NCBI GenBank assembly: GCA_018398815.1
Contig: CM031609.1
Span: forward strand, 27,045,696-27,109,695
Direction of reading: 5' to 3'
Length of the DNA: 64,000 nt
DNA from: Conus ventricosus
Lineage: Eukaryota > Mollusca > Gastropoda > Neogastropoda > Conidae
The notes under the pieces are model-generated. The model was not told where the DNA came from and searched no databases. It saw only the letters and a list, made by a program, of their open reading frames with translations. Made by a program: the position numbers and the translations under genes. Positions 50,890 through 62,600 of this stretch are shown piece by piece. Within the stretch, counting starts at the first letter, position 1. The number at the start of each line of letters is the position of its first letter.

Positions 50890-51245
50890 GGCACCAGGAG
50901 AGGCGGCGCTCGGTATGGCACCAGGTGATGGGTCACCTGTGCATTAGGACATAGTGTTCCAGCCTTACTCCATGTTCGGTCAGTGTGTGCCGAATCATTT
51001 TTCTGTCCCACTGCTCACTACGCAGTCCTCGAAGCATTAACACCCGGCTGGAAATTGCTCAAAACCTAGCATTATTTTGATTAAATCATCTGAATGGGAT
51101 AGTTGCCCTTTGAAATCATGTGTTCCTTCCACCCCTCACTCACTGTGTGTGATGATTACATGTGTAATATGATAGAAGTCTTGCCTTGTGTGCAATGTCT
51201 TTTCTTTGTTTTAACTGTTAAGTTGTCCATAGCACACATGCACAT
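50890..51245 (+). other. PIGN: Probable PIGN 3' UTR start
   Basis: Follows the TAG stop. No further exon-like block is seen. An ATTAAA hexamer near 51079 is a possible polyadenylation signal. The end of the UTR is not defined; a poly-C run starts near 51247. Confidence 0.5.
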
Positions 51246-52880
51246 GACCCCCCCCCCCCCCCCCCCCCCCCACCAAATCTTGATTTACAGATCATTGCGG
51301 AAGAAAAAAAGAATGAGCAAATTGATATTTACACACTGGTGAGCCATGTTAGGTTGTTTACTACACAAATAGAAGTTCATACTCTATGCAAGTTAGGCAA
51401 ATTACATCAGTATGAAAGACACTCAGAAAAACATATTTATTTCCCTTTATCAAGATGGCATTGCAAACACACACACACACACACACACATACAAACACAC
51501 AAACACACACTATGAAAGTGGTACAGCTGAACTTGGAATCCTATTTTCTGTAAGCACACAAACTTTGGTGGTGAATAGACTAACCATGGCTTGCTGGACA
51601 GTTATGTCCATAAGCTCTTGTGCCTTTTGTTGTTTTTTGATAGCGGAGTCAGGCCTGCGGAAAGGTAATGGCGAAATAGTGCATTACAACAGCATTATCT
51701 TATTTGCAACAAAGATCAAAAGAATATTCACATACGAGAAAGAAGACAAATTCTGACTGGATACAGTTGTAAAAAAACTCTCTGATTGGTTGACAGAGTA
51801 AGCGCCATTTTTCACTGTCCTTCTACTAGAGCGAAATAACGGTTCTTGGTCTCATGATGATAAGACAAAGGGCATGCGTAATAAGTGTGACAAAAGATAC
51901 AGTTTTCTTACTTTCACTGGTGTGTTCTTGCTGTACCCATTGCCTAAATGGTAGAGACTGTCTATAGTACAGCTTAGTCTCAGTGTGTCGCAGAGATGTG
52001 TACTTAAAGTGACCCAGTTCAAAGGAAGACTGCCCATGCCTTGACTGGTCTGCTGCCGCATACATGTTCTCGCCTAGACTTTTTTATTTTATTTTATTTT
52101 TTACATTTTTCACCCCCATTATTTCACCGTTACATGACACATAACATGTATTTGACACCTTCATTTTGTATCTCCCCACTATGTTCAATATTTATGGGTG
52201 CTTCTTTTCATGATGGAGCAGGAGAATTCTTGATACGTTTTTTTTTCATTTGACTTCACAATTTGGTTTCATCTGAGGCTCCTCTGCCCTACCTCTCCGC
52301 CCCCACCCCCCCCGCCCCCTCATTCCCACCCACCTTCCACTCTCCCTCCACACTGGCCTTTCAGGATTCGTTTTTTCATTTATTTATTTTCAGTTCCACT
52401 CATGGATCATCCTGCTGAATTCAGATCACATGACCACAAAAAAGAATGCGTGGATTTCAGCAGCGAGAAAGTGTATACTGTTTATCTTGGTACTCAAGAT
52501 CGAACCCAGTGTAATCAAGAACAAATGTGTTTTCCCCCATTACTTCGATTGTTTTCTTTCTGACTTCTTTCTTTTATATTAAGAGGCAATGGTATATAAC
52601 TGGTGACTGTGTGTGTGTGTGTGCAGAAAGTGAGTAAATTGGGTTTTTTTTTTTTTTTTTCATTTCCTCATTTATTTGTTAATACAAGAGGTTGCGGAGT
52701 TACAGGAAGCTTGCCATACAGTTCTGACAACATTCATATACATGGTAAAGCCCTTCTTTACAACAAAAAAATGTTTTAAGTGTTGTTGAATGAAAAGCTA
52801 AAACAGTGTCCTTAGCTGCATGATTTTAGAGGAACTGGATGACAGACTCTCAAATAGCCACAGGAGACGGGACACTGTAC
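51246..52880. other. Sequence downstream of PIGN, no gene recognised
   Basis: Poly-C at 51247-51271, a CA tract near 51468-51510 and T runs near 52641-52660. No exon-like block or element ends. Confidence 0.5.
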
Positions 52881-53519
52881 TTGCTATGCATATAGTGTAC
52901 CTCTAGGTAGTTTTCAAATAGGTGTACCTATAGTTAGCTTTCACATAGTGTACCTCTAGGTAGCTTTCAAATAGGTGTACTTATAGTTAGCTTTCATATA
53001 GGTGTACCTATAGGTAGCTTTCAAATAGGTGTACCTATAGTTAGCTTTCATATAGGTGTACCTACAGTTAGCTTTCATATAGGTGTACCTATAGTTAGCT
53101 TTCATGTAGGTGTACCTATAGTTAGCTTTCATGTAGGTATACCTATAGGTAGCTTTCATGTAGGTGTACCTATAGGTAGATTTCATGTAGATGTACCTAT
53201 AGGTATAGGTACATTTCATGTAGATGTACCTATAGGTAGATTTCATGTAGGTGTACCTATAGTTAGCTTTCATGTAGGTGTACCTCTGGGTAGCTTTCAT
53301 GTATGTGTATCTATAGGTAGCTTTCAGATAGGTGTACCTATAGTTCGCTTTCATGTAGGTGTACCTATAGTTAGCTTTCATGTAGGTGTACCTATAGTTA
53401 GCTTTCATGTAGGTATACCTATAGTAAGCTTTCATATAGGTGTACCTCTAAGTAACTTTCATGTAAATGTACGTCTAGGTAGTTATCATAAAGGTGTACC
53501 TATAGGTAGGTTTCATATA

Positions 53520-55149
53520 TACTACGCACAAAAAGTTAAGGATCGGTATGTGAAAACAGGTGCGTAATAAACTCAGTTCGCTACTGTTATTTATTCCTTA
53601 GTCCAGCCAAATTGTCATGAATTCTTGTTCAGCTGTAAGTGGGCGATGTTGTGTTAGTGCGAAAATTGCACGGAATTCTCTACTACTGAGCTGGGCCGCA
53701 AACGGAAAAAGCGGAAACTTGTGAAAAATGACCTTGTTTTGGACCGTTCTGCCTGAACACTTTGCACTTGCCAGATGGAAAAACCATTATGCACGTGCAA
53801 GCACTGCTGTTTATGTGTGAGATGCTGTCGCTCGCTTGGCTTTATAAGAAGACATTCCACCAGTAGTAGGCCTGATCTGACAATGCCTCCACGACGAAAA
53901 TTAAGCGAGTTGGATAGGGGACGAGCTGTTGCATGGTTCCAAGATGGTGTTCCCAAGCGAGAAGTGGCCAGGCGACTTCATGTGTCCATCTCAGTCATTG
54001 TCCAACTGATTCAACGCTTCACAGCCACTGGGATTGTCCATGAAAGACGCAGATCTGGTCGACCGAAGAAGACAACCCCACGTGTCGATCGTCTCATTGA
54101 ACGACAAGCCCTGCAGACAAGAACAGCCTTTTCCAGCATCATTCAAAGGCAGTTCAGGGTGGCTACTAACATCAACATCAGCCAGCAGACCATATGGAAC
54201 CGCCTACATGGGTTTAATCTCCGTTCTCGTCGCCCAGCAGTACGGCCACGCTTAACTCCAGCCCATAGGGCAGCACGCCGCGCCTTCTGTGCACGTCACG
54301 TGAGGTGGACACGTCAGGAATGGTCCCAGGTCCTGTTCAGTGATGAATCACGCTTCACCCTTCACCACAACGACGGCTGACTGAGGGTCTGGAGGCGCCC
54401 AGGGCAACGCTTTATTGACGCCACTGTCCAAGAAAAGGTGGCCTTTGGTGGAGGTTCTGTAATGGTCTGGGGGGCCTTCAGCCTTCACCATAGAACACCC
54501 TTGTATCATGTACAGGGTAACCTGACTGGCATCCGATACCGGGATGAGATCCTTCAACCGCTGGCTGTGCCTACACTGCAGCAGATGGGACCGAGGGCTG
54601 TCTACCAGGATGACAACACTCGCCCCCACAGGGCAAGGGTGGTCAACGACTTCCTGCAGCAGTCTGGAGTCAACAGAATTGAGTGGCCAGCATGCAGTCC
54701 CGATCTCAACCCGATTGAGAACCTCTGGGATGAGCTGGATCGCAAAATGAGGAGCCACCCCCCTCCAGGGATGCCCAACACCTCTACCAGATGCTGCAGG
54801 CTGAGTGGCAGGCGCTTCCACAGAGGATCTTCACCAACCTGGTCAACTCGATGAGGACTCGCTGCGTCGAGTGCCAGAACAGCCATGGTGGTTACACACA
54901 TTACTGAGCTTTTGGGAGCATCAATATGCCCTGTCTTGTGATTTCAATGACTTTGGGAAATCAAATTTGGATACGTACCCACTTTAATCAAATGTACACG
55001 CCAAACGATTGCTCGAGATTGAAGGCAATTGTGTATCGTTATCACTAAAGAATGGAATTAAATGTTGGCCAAACTTCAATGCATTGACTTTCTTATTTTG
55101 ACAGTTATGAATGTTTGTGAAAGTGATCCTTAACTTGTTATGTGTAGTT
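53520..55149 (+). mobile_element. Tc1-like transposon inside the minisatellite, TA target
   Basis: Inverted ends TACTACGCACAAAAAGTTAA and, at the right, the complement of AACTACACATAACAAGTTAA. Both are followed inward by GGATC. TA is duplicated at 53518-53519 and 55150-55151. 1630 bp, the usual Tc1 size. Confidence 0.94.
53883..54907 (+). pseudogene. Tc1-like (DD34E) transposase with one stop and one frameshift
   Basis: MPPRRKLSELDRGRAVAWFQ starts the first helix-turn-helix. GRPKKTTPR is the GRPR-like hook between the two DNA-binding domains. LFSDESRF holds the first catalytic D, YQDDNTRPHRA the second and PDLNPIENLWDEL the E, spaced as DD34E. A TGA at 54378-54380 interrupts the frame after HHNDG. 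A one-base shift near 54770 precedes the C-terminal RTRCVECQNSHGGYTHY, ending at 54907. Otherwise complete, so recently inactivated. Confidence 0.94.
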
Positions 55150-55475
55150 TAGGTGTACCTCTAGGTAGGTTTCATATAGGTGTACCTCTAGGTAGCTTTC
55201 ATATAGGTGTACCTCTAGGTAGATTTCATGTAGGTAAACCTATAGGTAACTTTCATATACCGGTAGGTGTGCATAAAGGTACCTTTCATATAGGTATACC
55301 TATAGGTAGGTTTCATATATGTGTACCTATAGGTAGGTTTCATGTTGGTGTACCTATAGGTAGGTTTCATGTAGGTGTACCTTTAGGTAGATTTCATATA
55401 GGTGTACCTACAGGTAGGTTTCGTATAGGTGTACATATAGGTAGCTTTCACATAGGTGTACATGTAGTTAGATAT

Positions 55476-55800
55476 ACATGAAAGCAGTGCCAATGGAATA
55501 AAAAGGGAAGAGAACCCTTGAGGTTTGGGCTTTTTTAATGGGAGAGGCAGAAGGAAAAGACAGGGTGTCTGTGGTGATTTGTACCTGGGCTGGGATTTAG
55601 GTCAAACCTAGAGACGTGAAACCTGAGAGTTTCTCTGGGAAATGGTGAATACGCTTTAGAGTAATTAAAATCACCGAGGCTTTGAGTTCTTCTTTTGCCC
55701 CTGCGGGGATGACGGGGTCTCTTACAGTACAAGTAGGTCACCCGTCTTCTGTGGGCTCTGTGCTAGTGTCTTTCTCCGTTTTGTCACTCTCTTTGCCTTT
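55476..55800. other. Spacer between two minisatellites
   Basis: No recognisable gene or element. Confidence 0.4.
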
Positions 55801-56367
55801 TTTTGTTTCTGTCTGTCTTTACTGTTGTCTACTGTGTGTCCGTCTTTACTGTCGTCTACTGTTTGTCTTTACTGTCGTCTACCGTTTGTCTGTCTTTACT
55901 GTCGTCTACTGTTTGTCCGTCTTTACTGTCGTCTACTGTTTGTCTGTCTTTACTGTCATCTACTGTTTGTCCGTCTTTACTGTTGTCTACCGTTTGTCTG
56001 TCTTTACTGTCGTCTACCGTTTGTCTTTACTGTCGTCTACTGTTTGTCCGTCTTTACTGTTGTCTACCGTATGTCTGTCTTTACTGTCGTCTACTGTTTG
56101 TCTGTCTTTACTGTCGTCTACTGTTTGTCTGTCTTTACTGTTGTCTACTGTTTGTCCGTCTTTACTGTTGTCTACCGTTTGTCTGTCTTTACTGTCGTCT
56201 ACTGTTTGTCTGTCTTTACTGTCGTCTACTGTTTGTCCGTCTTTACTGTTGTCTACTGTTTGTCTGTCTTTACTGTCGTCTACTGTTTGTCTGTCTTTAC
56301 TGTTGTCTACCTCTACTGTTTGTCTGTCTTTACTGTCGTCTACTGTTTGTCCGTCTTTACTGTTGTC

Positions 56368-57510
56368 CAGACCTGTTTACCCACTTGGCTACCCAAGTGT
56401 AATCCCAAATACTGAAAAGTGTAATCTTATGGGGGAAAAGTGTAATCGAAGGCGCGAAGCGCCGAGATAGCTAGGGGGGTCCGGGGGCATGCCCCCCTGG
56501 AAAATTTTTGGGGGGGAAGCAAAATGGTGCAATCTGGTGCACATTCTGGTGCACATTCTAAGGTTAAATTTCATCATTATGACCATGAAAATTCAACTCA
56601 AAATATAACAAAAACAAATTAAAACTCACCAACTGCCATTGGAACCACTTTACTTGGTCAAAGGATGTCTGCCAAGTTGGAGGATACCAAATAAATAATG
56701 TATTTAAAATTATAAAAAAAACACACACACACATCTGAAGTCTTCAGAAAGTCCCCTTGTGTACAAATCCTTGAAGCAAATGTTCTCACACAAATACACA
56801 ATCAGTCACTCTGCCAGTGCCTCCACCCCCACTGCCAAGCATGAAAAAAAGAGAGAGAAAGAGAGAGAGAGAGAGCCAGAATCATCATGCTTGCTCTGGA
56901 TCATGAAATTCGCGATAGATTTCTGCTTTCCAGCTGCTTCGATGAACTGCTTGTGAGAAGCCGTGCCCACATGTCTCTTAAAATCGAACATTCCGCTATG
57001 TTCACAGCTGAAGTCCGACTTGCATATGCTACAATGCACATATCCCGGCCCTTTTCTTGATGGGAAAAGACAGTTATACTTGTCATGGTATACCTGGCGG
57101 TATTTTTGAGTAACTCGTGCCTTTTTTGGTTTCTCAGGAACTGTTTCTTCCGTAACACGGCAATCAGAATCGTCGTCTGTCTCATGCTGAGCACGCTTTG
57201 ACGCCATCTTTGATAATGATGTCAACCCGCGAAAGTTATCTCCCTTACTAAAACGTTCAACCTCATGCCTGCCCGCAATGCTGGCTTTCGGTTACACTGA
57301 TATGAAGGAATAACTGAACACTGTAACTTTCGCAGGCGGCACAGTGAGTGAACGGGCCATCGCGTTGTTGAACCGACGAGAATGATTGCTTTCGAAAAGT
57401 GTAGTTTTGGCGATCCGCGTGGCGGAATTTAATGTTTGAAGGCGTAATGGCGTAATTGGAGGTTTGAAATCGTGATTTATTACGCCAAAGGCGTAAAGTA
57501 AACAGGTCTG
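56368..57510 (-). mobile_element. TIR DNA transposon with BED-type zinc finger
   Basis: Ends CAGACCTGTTTAC and GTAAACAGGTCTG. GTTGTC flanks both sides (56362-56367, 57511-57516), a 6-bp duplication, though the minisatellite makes the exact length ambiguous. Subterminal AAGTGTAATC (three times at one end) and GGCGTAAT (other end) words. It encodes only a zinc finger protein, so it is a non-autonomous or internally deleted element. Confidence 0.85.
56806..57225 (-). CDS. BED-like zinc finger protein of the TIR element
   Basis: 139 codons. A basic, charged N-terminus (KPKKARVTQKYRQVYHDKY) leads into HCSICKSDFSCEHSGMFDFK + RHVGTASH, a CxxC...HxxxxxH BED-type finger, then QKSIANFMIQ, which resembles the linker after BED fingers in hAT-type proteins. 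It stops without a catalytic domain. Either an N-terminal transposase exon or a stand-alone DNA-binding ORF. Confidence 0.72.
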   Translation of the reverse strand: MTSLSKMASKRAQHETDDDSDCRVTEETVPEKPKKARVTQKYRQVYHDKYNCLFPSRKGPGYVHCSICKSDFSCEHSGMFDFKRHVGTASHKQFIEAAGKQKSIANFMIQSKHDDSGSLSLSFSLFFSCLAVGVEALAE

Positions 57511-57660
57511 GTTGTCTACCGTTTGTCTGTCTTTACTGTCGTCTACTGTTTGTCTGTCTTTACTGTTGTCTACTGTTTGTCCGTCTTTACTGTTGTCTAC
57601 TGTTTGTCCGTCTTTACTGTTGTCTACTGTTTGTCCGTCTTTACTGTCATCTCCTGTTTT

Positions 57661-58055
57661 TCTGCCTTTGTGCACCAATTCTCCTGTCTTTGTTCTGGAA
57701 ACTCTTATATATAAAGTTATATTTTGTCTTGCAGCAGTTTATGACATGCCAGCTTTTTTGTTTGTTACCTGGTAATTTTATAGTAAAAATTGTTCACAGT
57801 GGCCAGAGTGGACACTAGCTGTCCATTCTGCAGTATCTGCCATGAGGCTTTTTATTACATGGGTGTGTGTGTGTGGCACTTGAATGTTTTCCATCTATGT
57901 GTTTTACCTTTTTCTTAAAAGGTAATATATGGCACTGTCAGCACATTCCAATTCTGCCGTGCTTCAGGTACCATGTTGTAACCACTTTTTTTTTTCCCAC
58001 AGAAAATGTTTCTTTTCCGATAATCTGACTTGTTTTATGATGTGACTTTTCTTGT
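57661..58055. other. Intergenic, nothing recognised
   Basis: No gene or repeat identified. Confidence 0.4.
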
Positions 58056-58059
58056 TTAA

Positions 58060-58120
58060 GTGTGACAGCCCTGATAAAGGCTCTGTGTTGTTTCTGGGCT
58101 CTCTAATGATAAAGCTCCTT
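58060..58120 (+). mobile_element. Possible LINE 3' tail remnant
   Basis: GTGACAGCCCTGATAAAGGC then CTGGGCTCTCTAATGATAAA resembles GTGACAGCCCTGATGTGGCC...CTGGGCTATAAGC at 48090-48135. Short and diverged. Confidence 0.4.
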
Positions 58121-58604
58121 ACTTTTTGTAAAACCCTGCCTTGGTCTCGCTACAGTCCATTCAAAACATAGCGTACCAGGTCATCTTTGTGTTTTGCATG
58201 AATGTCAGTAAACTGGTCATAACTGGATGTCAACCTATGGAATGATCCTGGTTGCAAGACTGATTAGTGGCTGCCTAGATGTATTTTAAAACACTTCATT
58301 GTGCCATTTGTTTTGGTATTGGTGCATCAGGGAATCTCTCAGTGTCATGTTGTATACTCATATCGTCTTTCCTGTCCACTTTGTGATTGTGGTTTGATTG
58401 TAACTGCTTGTGGTTCCAGGGATGAAGGGCAGAGGGAGCGATGAGATTTTTGTTCAGTGTGGAGTTGTGATGTTACACTTGGTAAGATATATCAACAGCT
58501 GCGAGAGCCATGTGAATAAAGAAGAGGTGAACAATGGTTTGTGACGTGACTGACAGGTGTGCTGGTTGAGACTGCTGCCCATTTACCACATTTTTCAGGA
58601 GGGG

Positions 58605-59150
58605 GTTGACCCAAATCCCACAAGGATATTAATTCTGAAAAGCTTCAAACCTCAATCCCACTTGAATAACAGTTCTGCGAGGTCCAAATCTAACTTTCAC
58701 TGGTTCAAATTCAAATCCCACAAGGGTATGGATAACGGTTCTGATGGAGCGCAATCAAAATTTTACTGGTAAATTTGACATGGAATTCTCAGATAGATAA
58801 GGGTTCTGACCAGGTTAAAATCAAATCCATTACGGATAAGGTTCTGACGAGTTTGAAACTCAAATCCTAATAGGTTAATAATTCTGACTGTGTTCAAACC
58901 CAGCTCCTCAAAGGATACTGTTCTTATAGAGTCAAACCCAAATCGCTCTACGATAATGCTCTGATAAAGCTAGCGCCTGGTTCTGAAAGAGTTTGCACGA
59001 AAATTGGAAGAAAATAGGGGTTCTGATGGTGATCAAATTAAAATCCTGAGGATAATGGTGCCGACGAGAATCCAGAACCCCACTTGGATAATGATTCTGA
59101 TGACCTTCCAACTAAAATCCCTCTTGGATGAGCCGTGTTCATCCTCAGGA
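58605..59150 (+). repeat. Degenerate tandem repeat of about 40-50 bp
   Basis: Words CAAATCCCAC, GGATAA and GGTTCTGATGAG/GTTCTGACGAG recur in the same order about ten times with heavy divergence. An old minisatellite. Confidence 0.75.
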
Positions 59151-59272
59151 ATTCTGAGCAGGTGAAGCCAGTTCCATGACAGCACAACATAGGTCCATGA
59201 TGGCACAGCTTGGGATATAACATTTCAAACTTTCTCACAAAACGACAGGGGCTGAAAGTCCATATTTTTCTT

Positions 59273-59655
59273 TTAACTCTTTCATTTCTACTTTTCTATG
59301 AACCATTACTTCCTCTTGTTCCTAGATTCTTATAATACGAGTATTCCCTTCATTCCTGGATTTAGAGAAAGAAAGAAAAAGAAGTGTAAAGTGAGAACTG
59401 CCACGTATGCAGTAACAAACCGGCCAGAGGAGAGCGGCGACCACTTTCCCATGCTGTAGGGGCCGTCTGGCATCCATTCCATGCATAAACACTGCTGCGC
59501 GAGCGACCCGGTCATGACGTGTACCAATGACGCGACTCGCGTGAAGTTCAAAGCGCTTATCACGAGAACCGATTTTCCGGGCTGCAGGAAGGAAAGGAGG
59601 GATTTTGTGCTGCCCGGTTTTCTGGAAAACCAGGTTGTAGGGATGAAAGCGTTAA
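59273..59655. mobile_element. MITE with TTAA ends
   Basis: TTAACTCTTTCATTTCTAC at 59273-59291 is inverted against GTAGGGATGAAAGCGTTAA at 59637-59655. TTAA at both outer ends fits piggyBac- or Kolobok-type target use. No coding capacity; GC-richer than its surroundings. Confidence 0.82.
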
Positions 59656-59659
59656 GTAG

Positions 59660-62600
59660 ACATTTCATATTGAGCAAGAGTCAACCGTTGTAAGTCGAAC
59701 TTTCACACCAAACAGCATGTTTTGTAAACAAATTGTTACCTTTATTCAATGCATCATTTCTTGCCATACCTTTCACAAAGAACTAGAGAAGAAATGTGAA
59801 CACAACTTGCACCTGATCCTCCACACTGACAACTTGCATTCACACACAACAGAACCTCAGAATGAGATCTATGACGCCCCTGTCGCACACACAAACTGAT
59901 CCTCACGAACAACAGTTCACTATCAATACACACCAGAAATCCAAATGGTTTTCAACATCAAAAATAGTTCACCAGATCACCCGGCTGTACACAACACTAA
60001 TTTCATTACTGTTGCAAATGAATGGCATGAACCGGAGTTTATTATTAAAGTTTCATATCATCATAAAAACAAACGCCCTCCTCACACCCACTTAAATTAA
60101 ACAACACTTCTTCAAAGCATCTATTGTCTTGATGTTTCATGCGGTAAATTTACCAGATTCCTCATATGACACTTTCAGGCAACATTCTCACACACATTTA
60201 AAGACATCAAAAGCAAATGGGCATGTACACATCATCCCACTCAAACTCCTAAACAAAGAATCTGCAATAAAATCACTCGCTCATTCCACTGTCGCATCAA
60301 ACTGTTGCAGTACCAGGCATTTAAAAAAAAAAAGTTTTCTCCAATACACTGATTCAACAGATTAAAAGAGGCACAGTATGTGCACTTGCCAAAGAAATAC
60401 CATTCTCACACAGCAATATCAAGGGATAAGACAATACATTGTACAAGAATCGACCATCATACAACAATACATTTGTAATCAAGCATACAGATAAGATTGC
60501 CATGTACACTGGCGGTATTTTTCTACTCTTCTCAAAATGATGGTAGTACAAAATCATTAACAAACGGATACTAATATATTTGTTTTGGTACGTATAAGAA
60601 CTGCTTTGGCATTAGACCCAATGATTGGATATCACTATGGTTCCCGGCAGTTCACAGGTTAAATGCAGACCTGCTCACCTAACCTTGCTATTGGTGTACT
60701 TTTTCTTAAAAAAGTATTTTCTACAACCTTTCCAAATCTGTAAAACCCAAGGGTAGAGGGCGGGGTCACAAAGGGTAGAGACCGGGGGATGACAAATCTT
60801 GTAACAGCTACAGTAAGGTTCTTCCATCACAAATTACTTTCATACACAGGCAAAACAAATCATGCCGTCTAGCCCAAGTTCTTTTATATTTCAAGGCCTG
60901 ATGTCGCTGCCATAGTTCCTATGTATTCATCTTTTTGACACGGCCATGCATGACTTTGCGCGCAACATTTAGCATGAGTTGTCGCTCTTTGGTCAGAGTA
61001 TATCAAGACACCACCATGGCTAAACTCCTGAAGTGCAATTATCATACAAAAACTTCGTCTTTAGGTATATTTCGATGTATTTTCTTTTTTTTTTTAGTTC
61101 ACTGTACTTTCAGTGTTTTTGCTAAACATGTATAACACATGGCAAAATCGTATGGGTGAACATGCCTGTAATTGCATTACTGATTCTCCTCAATTTGAAC
61201 TATGTACCATGGTTTTATTTATTTCTTCATACATATATCTTTTTCTGTACATATGTATTACTCATTCCATGGCAGCAATAAAGATCACAGAAAGAGACTT
61301 GGTAGTGTCCTTCAAGCACTGCACACAAAACAAGAAAGCAACAAACTGCTTCCTAAACCCTATGTCATTCTGTCCAGGGTCTTCCTTCTTTTAATCTTTC
61401 ACAACATAAGCACAGTATACCTCCATCACTCATCTTACTCAGAGAAGTAAACTTCTATTGTTTGCTCATGATCCATTGACCATTTTCTCTACAGCTAATA
61501 ATTTTTCTCGACACAGATCATGTAGTTTCCCTTTCTCTAAAAGCATACACACTGACTGTAAGACGTAACTGGAGCAATTGTGACGGTCAATTTCAAATCA
61601 ATCAGAAATCAACTATGACATACAATCATTCCTCCCAAAAGGAGGAAAAGATAATGGTAGGAAGGTGTGTGTGTGTGTGTGTGTGTGGTGGGGGGGGGGG
61701 GGGGGGGGGGGGGGGGTATATTTTGAATATCGTGCCACAATTTTGCAAGACAATTCAATGGAAATCAACAGCTTGCGTGGGAAAATGCCTCTGAGGACAT
61801 CTGACAACTTGGCATACAGTGTTCTCTGAACGGTTTCACAAAGTATCTTTTTTGTCAAACTGTTGCTCTGGCATTATTTGATTCAAAAATGGTTTGCAAA
61901 GTTGAAAAGGGAAATTGACTAACAGATGTGGGGTGGGGGGGGGGGGGGGGGGGGGTAGGGGGGGGAGAACTTGGCTAAAAGACAAAAAGCAAAGAGAAGA
62001 AAAAAAAACAAACCAGCTTGCTTCAATGCGAACAAAAATCAATATTTTTCAAAGAGAAAACATAAGAATCTCTACTAGGAGAGGGGGGGGGGGGGGGGGG
62101 GGGTGTGGAGGAGGAAGCAGGGGGTGTCACAATTGTAGTCAGTCACCCTATAACCCAGCCAGAAAGATTCCAACTAATCCATACAGCTTGGCCCATACTT
62201 CCCAGGGATCCACCACACTGTCCAATACTTTACATAGCTCTTACCTCATCCCCCACTTTGTTAAGAAATGTTGCAAAGCCCATCCCCAATTATGCCAAGA
62301 GATCTTGCGATGATGTTACAGCGAATGGTATGTTAATGGCTGTTGAAACAGTATGGGGAAGGAGCTTTTCTTGTCCACTTTTGTCTCTGTGTCAATTCCT
62401 CTATCGCCTTTTTTCGTTTTTTTTTGTTGTTGTTTTTTGCACCTTCTAATGCCACACAGCAGCACCATGGCAGAGTGGAACCATTTCCTCACTTTAACAC
62501 CTAACTTGAGCAAAGGTACAACAATCACGCCGCCTTGTTCTCATCACATCACAATGCATGTCACTCGGCTTCCACAACATAGGTCATTGTGAACAACATC

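Larger units (their letters stand above)
40696..48346 (-). mobile_element. Penelope-like element with long inverted arms, split by a LINE
   Basis: Left arm 40696-41368. The right arm is its inverted copy in two parts, 41722-42209 and 48168-48346, separated by the LINE at 42210-48153 and the second copy of its target site. The arms are nearly identical, including the TG, T/A-run and poly-G/C tracts. Between the arms, 41369-41721 on the minus strand encodes a GIY-YIG domain. This fits a 5'-truncated Penelope-like insertion with an inverted copy of its terminal region. No RT part is present. Confidence 0.8.
52900..55475. repeat. 27-bp minisatellite A, interrupted by a Tc1 element
   Basis: Unit GTAGCTTTCATATAGGTGTA + CCTATAG in 52900-53519 and again in 55150-55475. 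Because 27 is a multiple of three, the minus strand reads as a repeated MKANYRYTY. This is not taken as a gene. Confidence 0.95.
55808..57660 (+). repeat. 27-bp minisatellite B, interrupted by a BED element
   Basis: Unit GTCTTTACTGTCGTCTACTG + TTTGTCT, about 20 units in 55808-56367 and about 5 in 57511-57660. All three + frames stay open (SVFTVVYCL and shifts), which follows from the period and is not evidence for a gene. Confidence 0.95.

Noticed and set aside
52956..53435. 159-codon minus-strand frame of repeated MKANYRYTY
   Set aside because: A 27-bp tandem repeat keeps any stop-free frame open; the Tc1 insertion splits it and no start context or homologue is apparent.
55682..56470. Three overlapping + frames of about 200-260 codons (SVFTVVYCL repeats)
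   Set aside because: All three frames are open at once because the 27-bp unit lacks stops; typical of a minisatellite.
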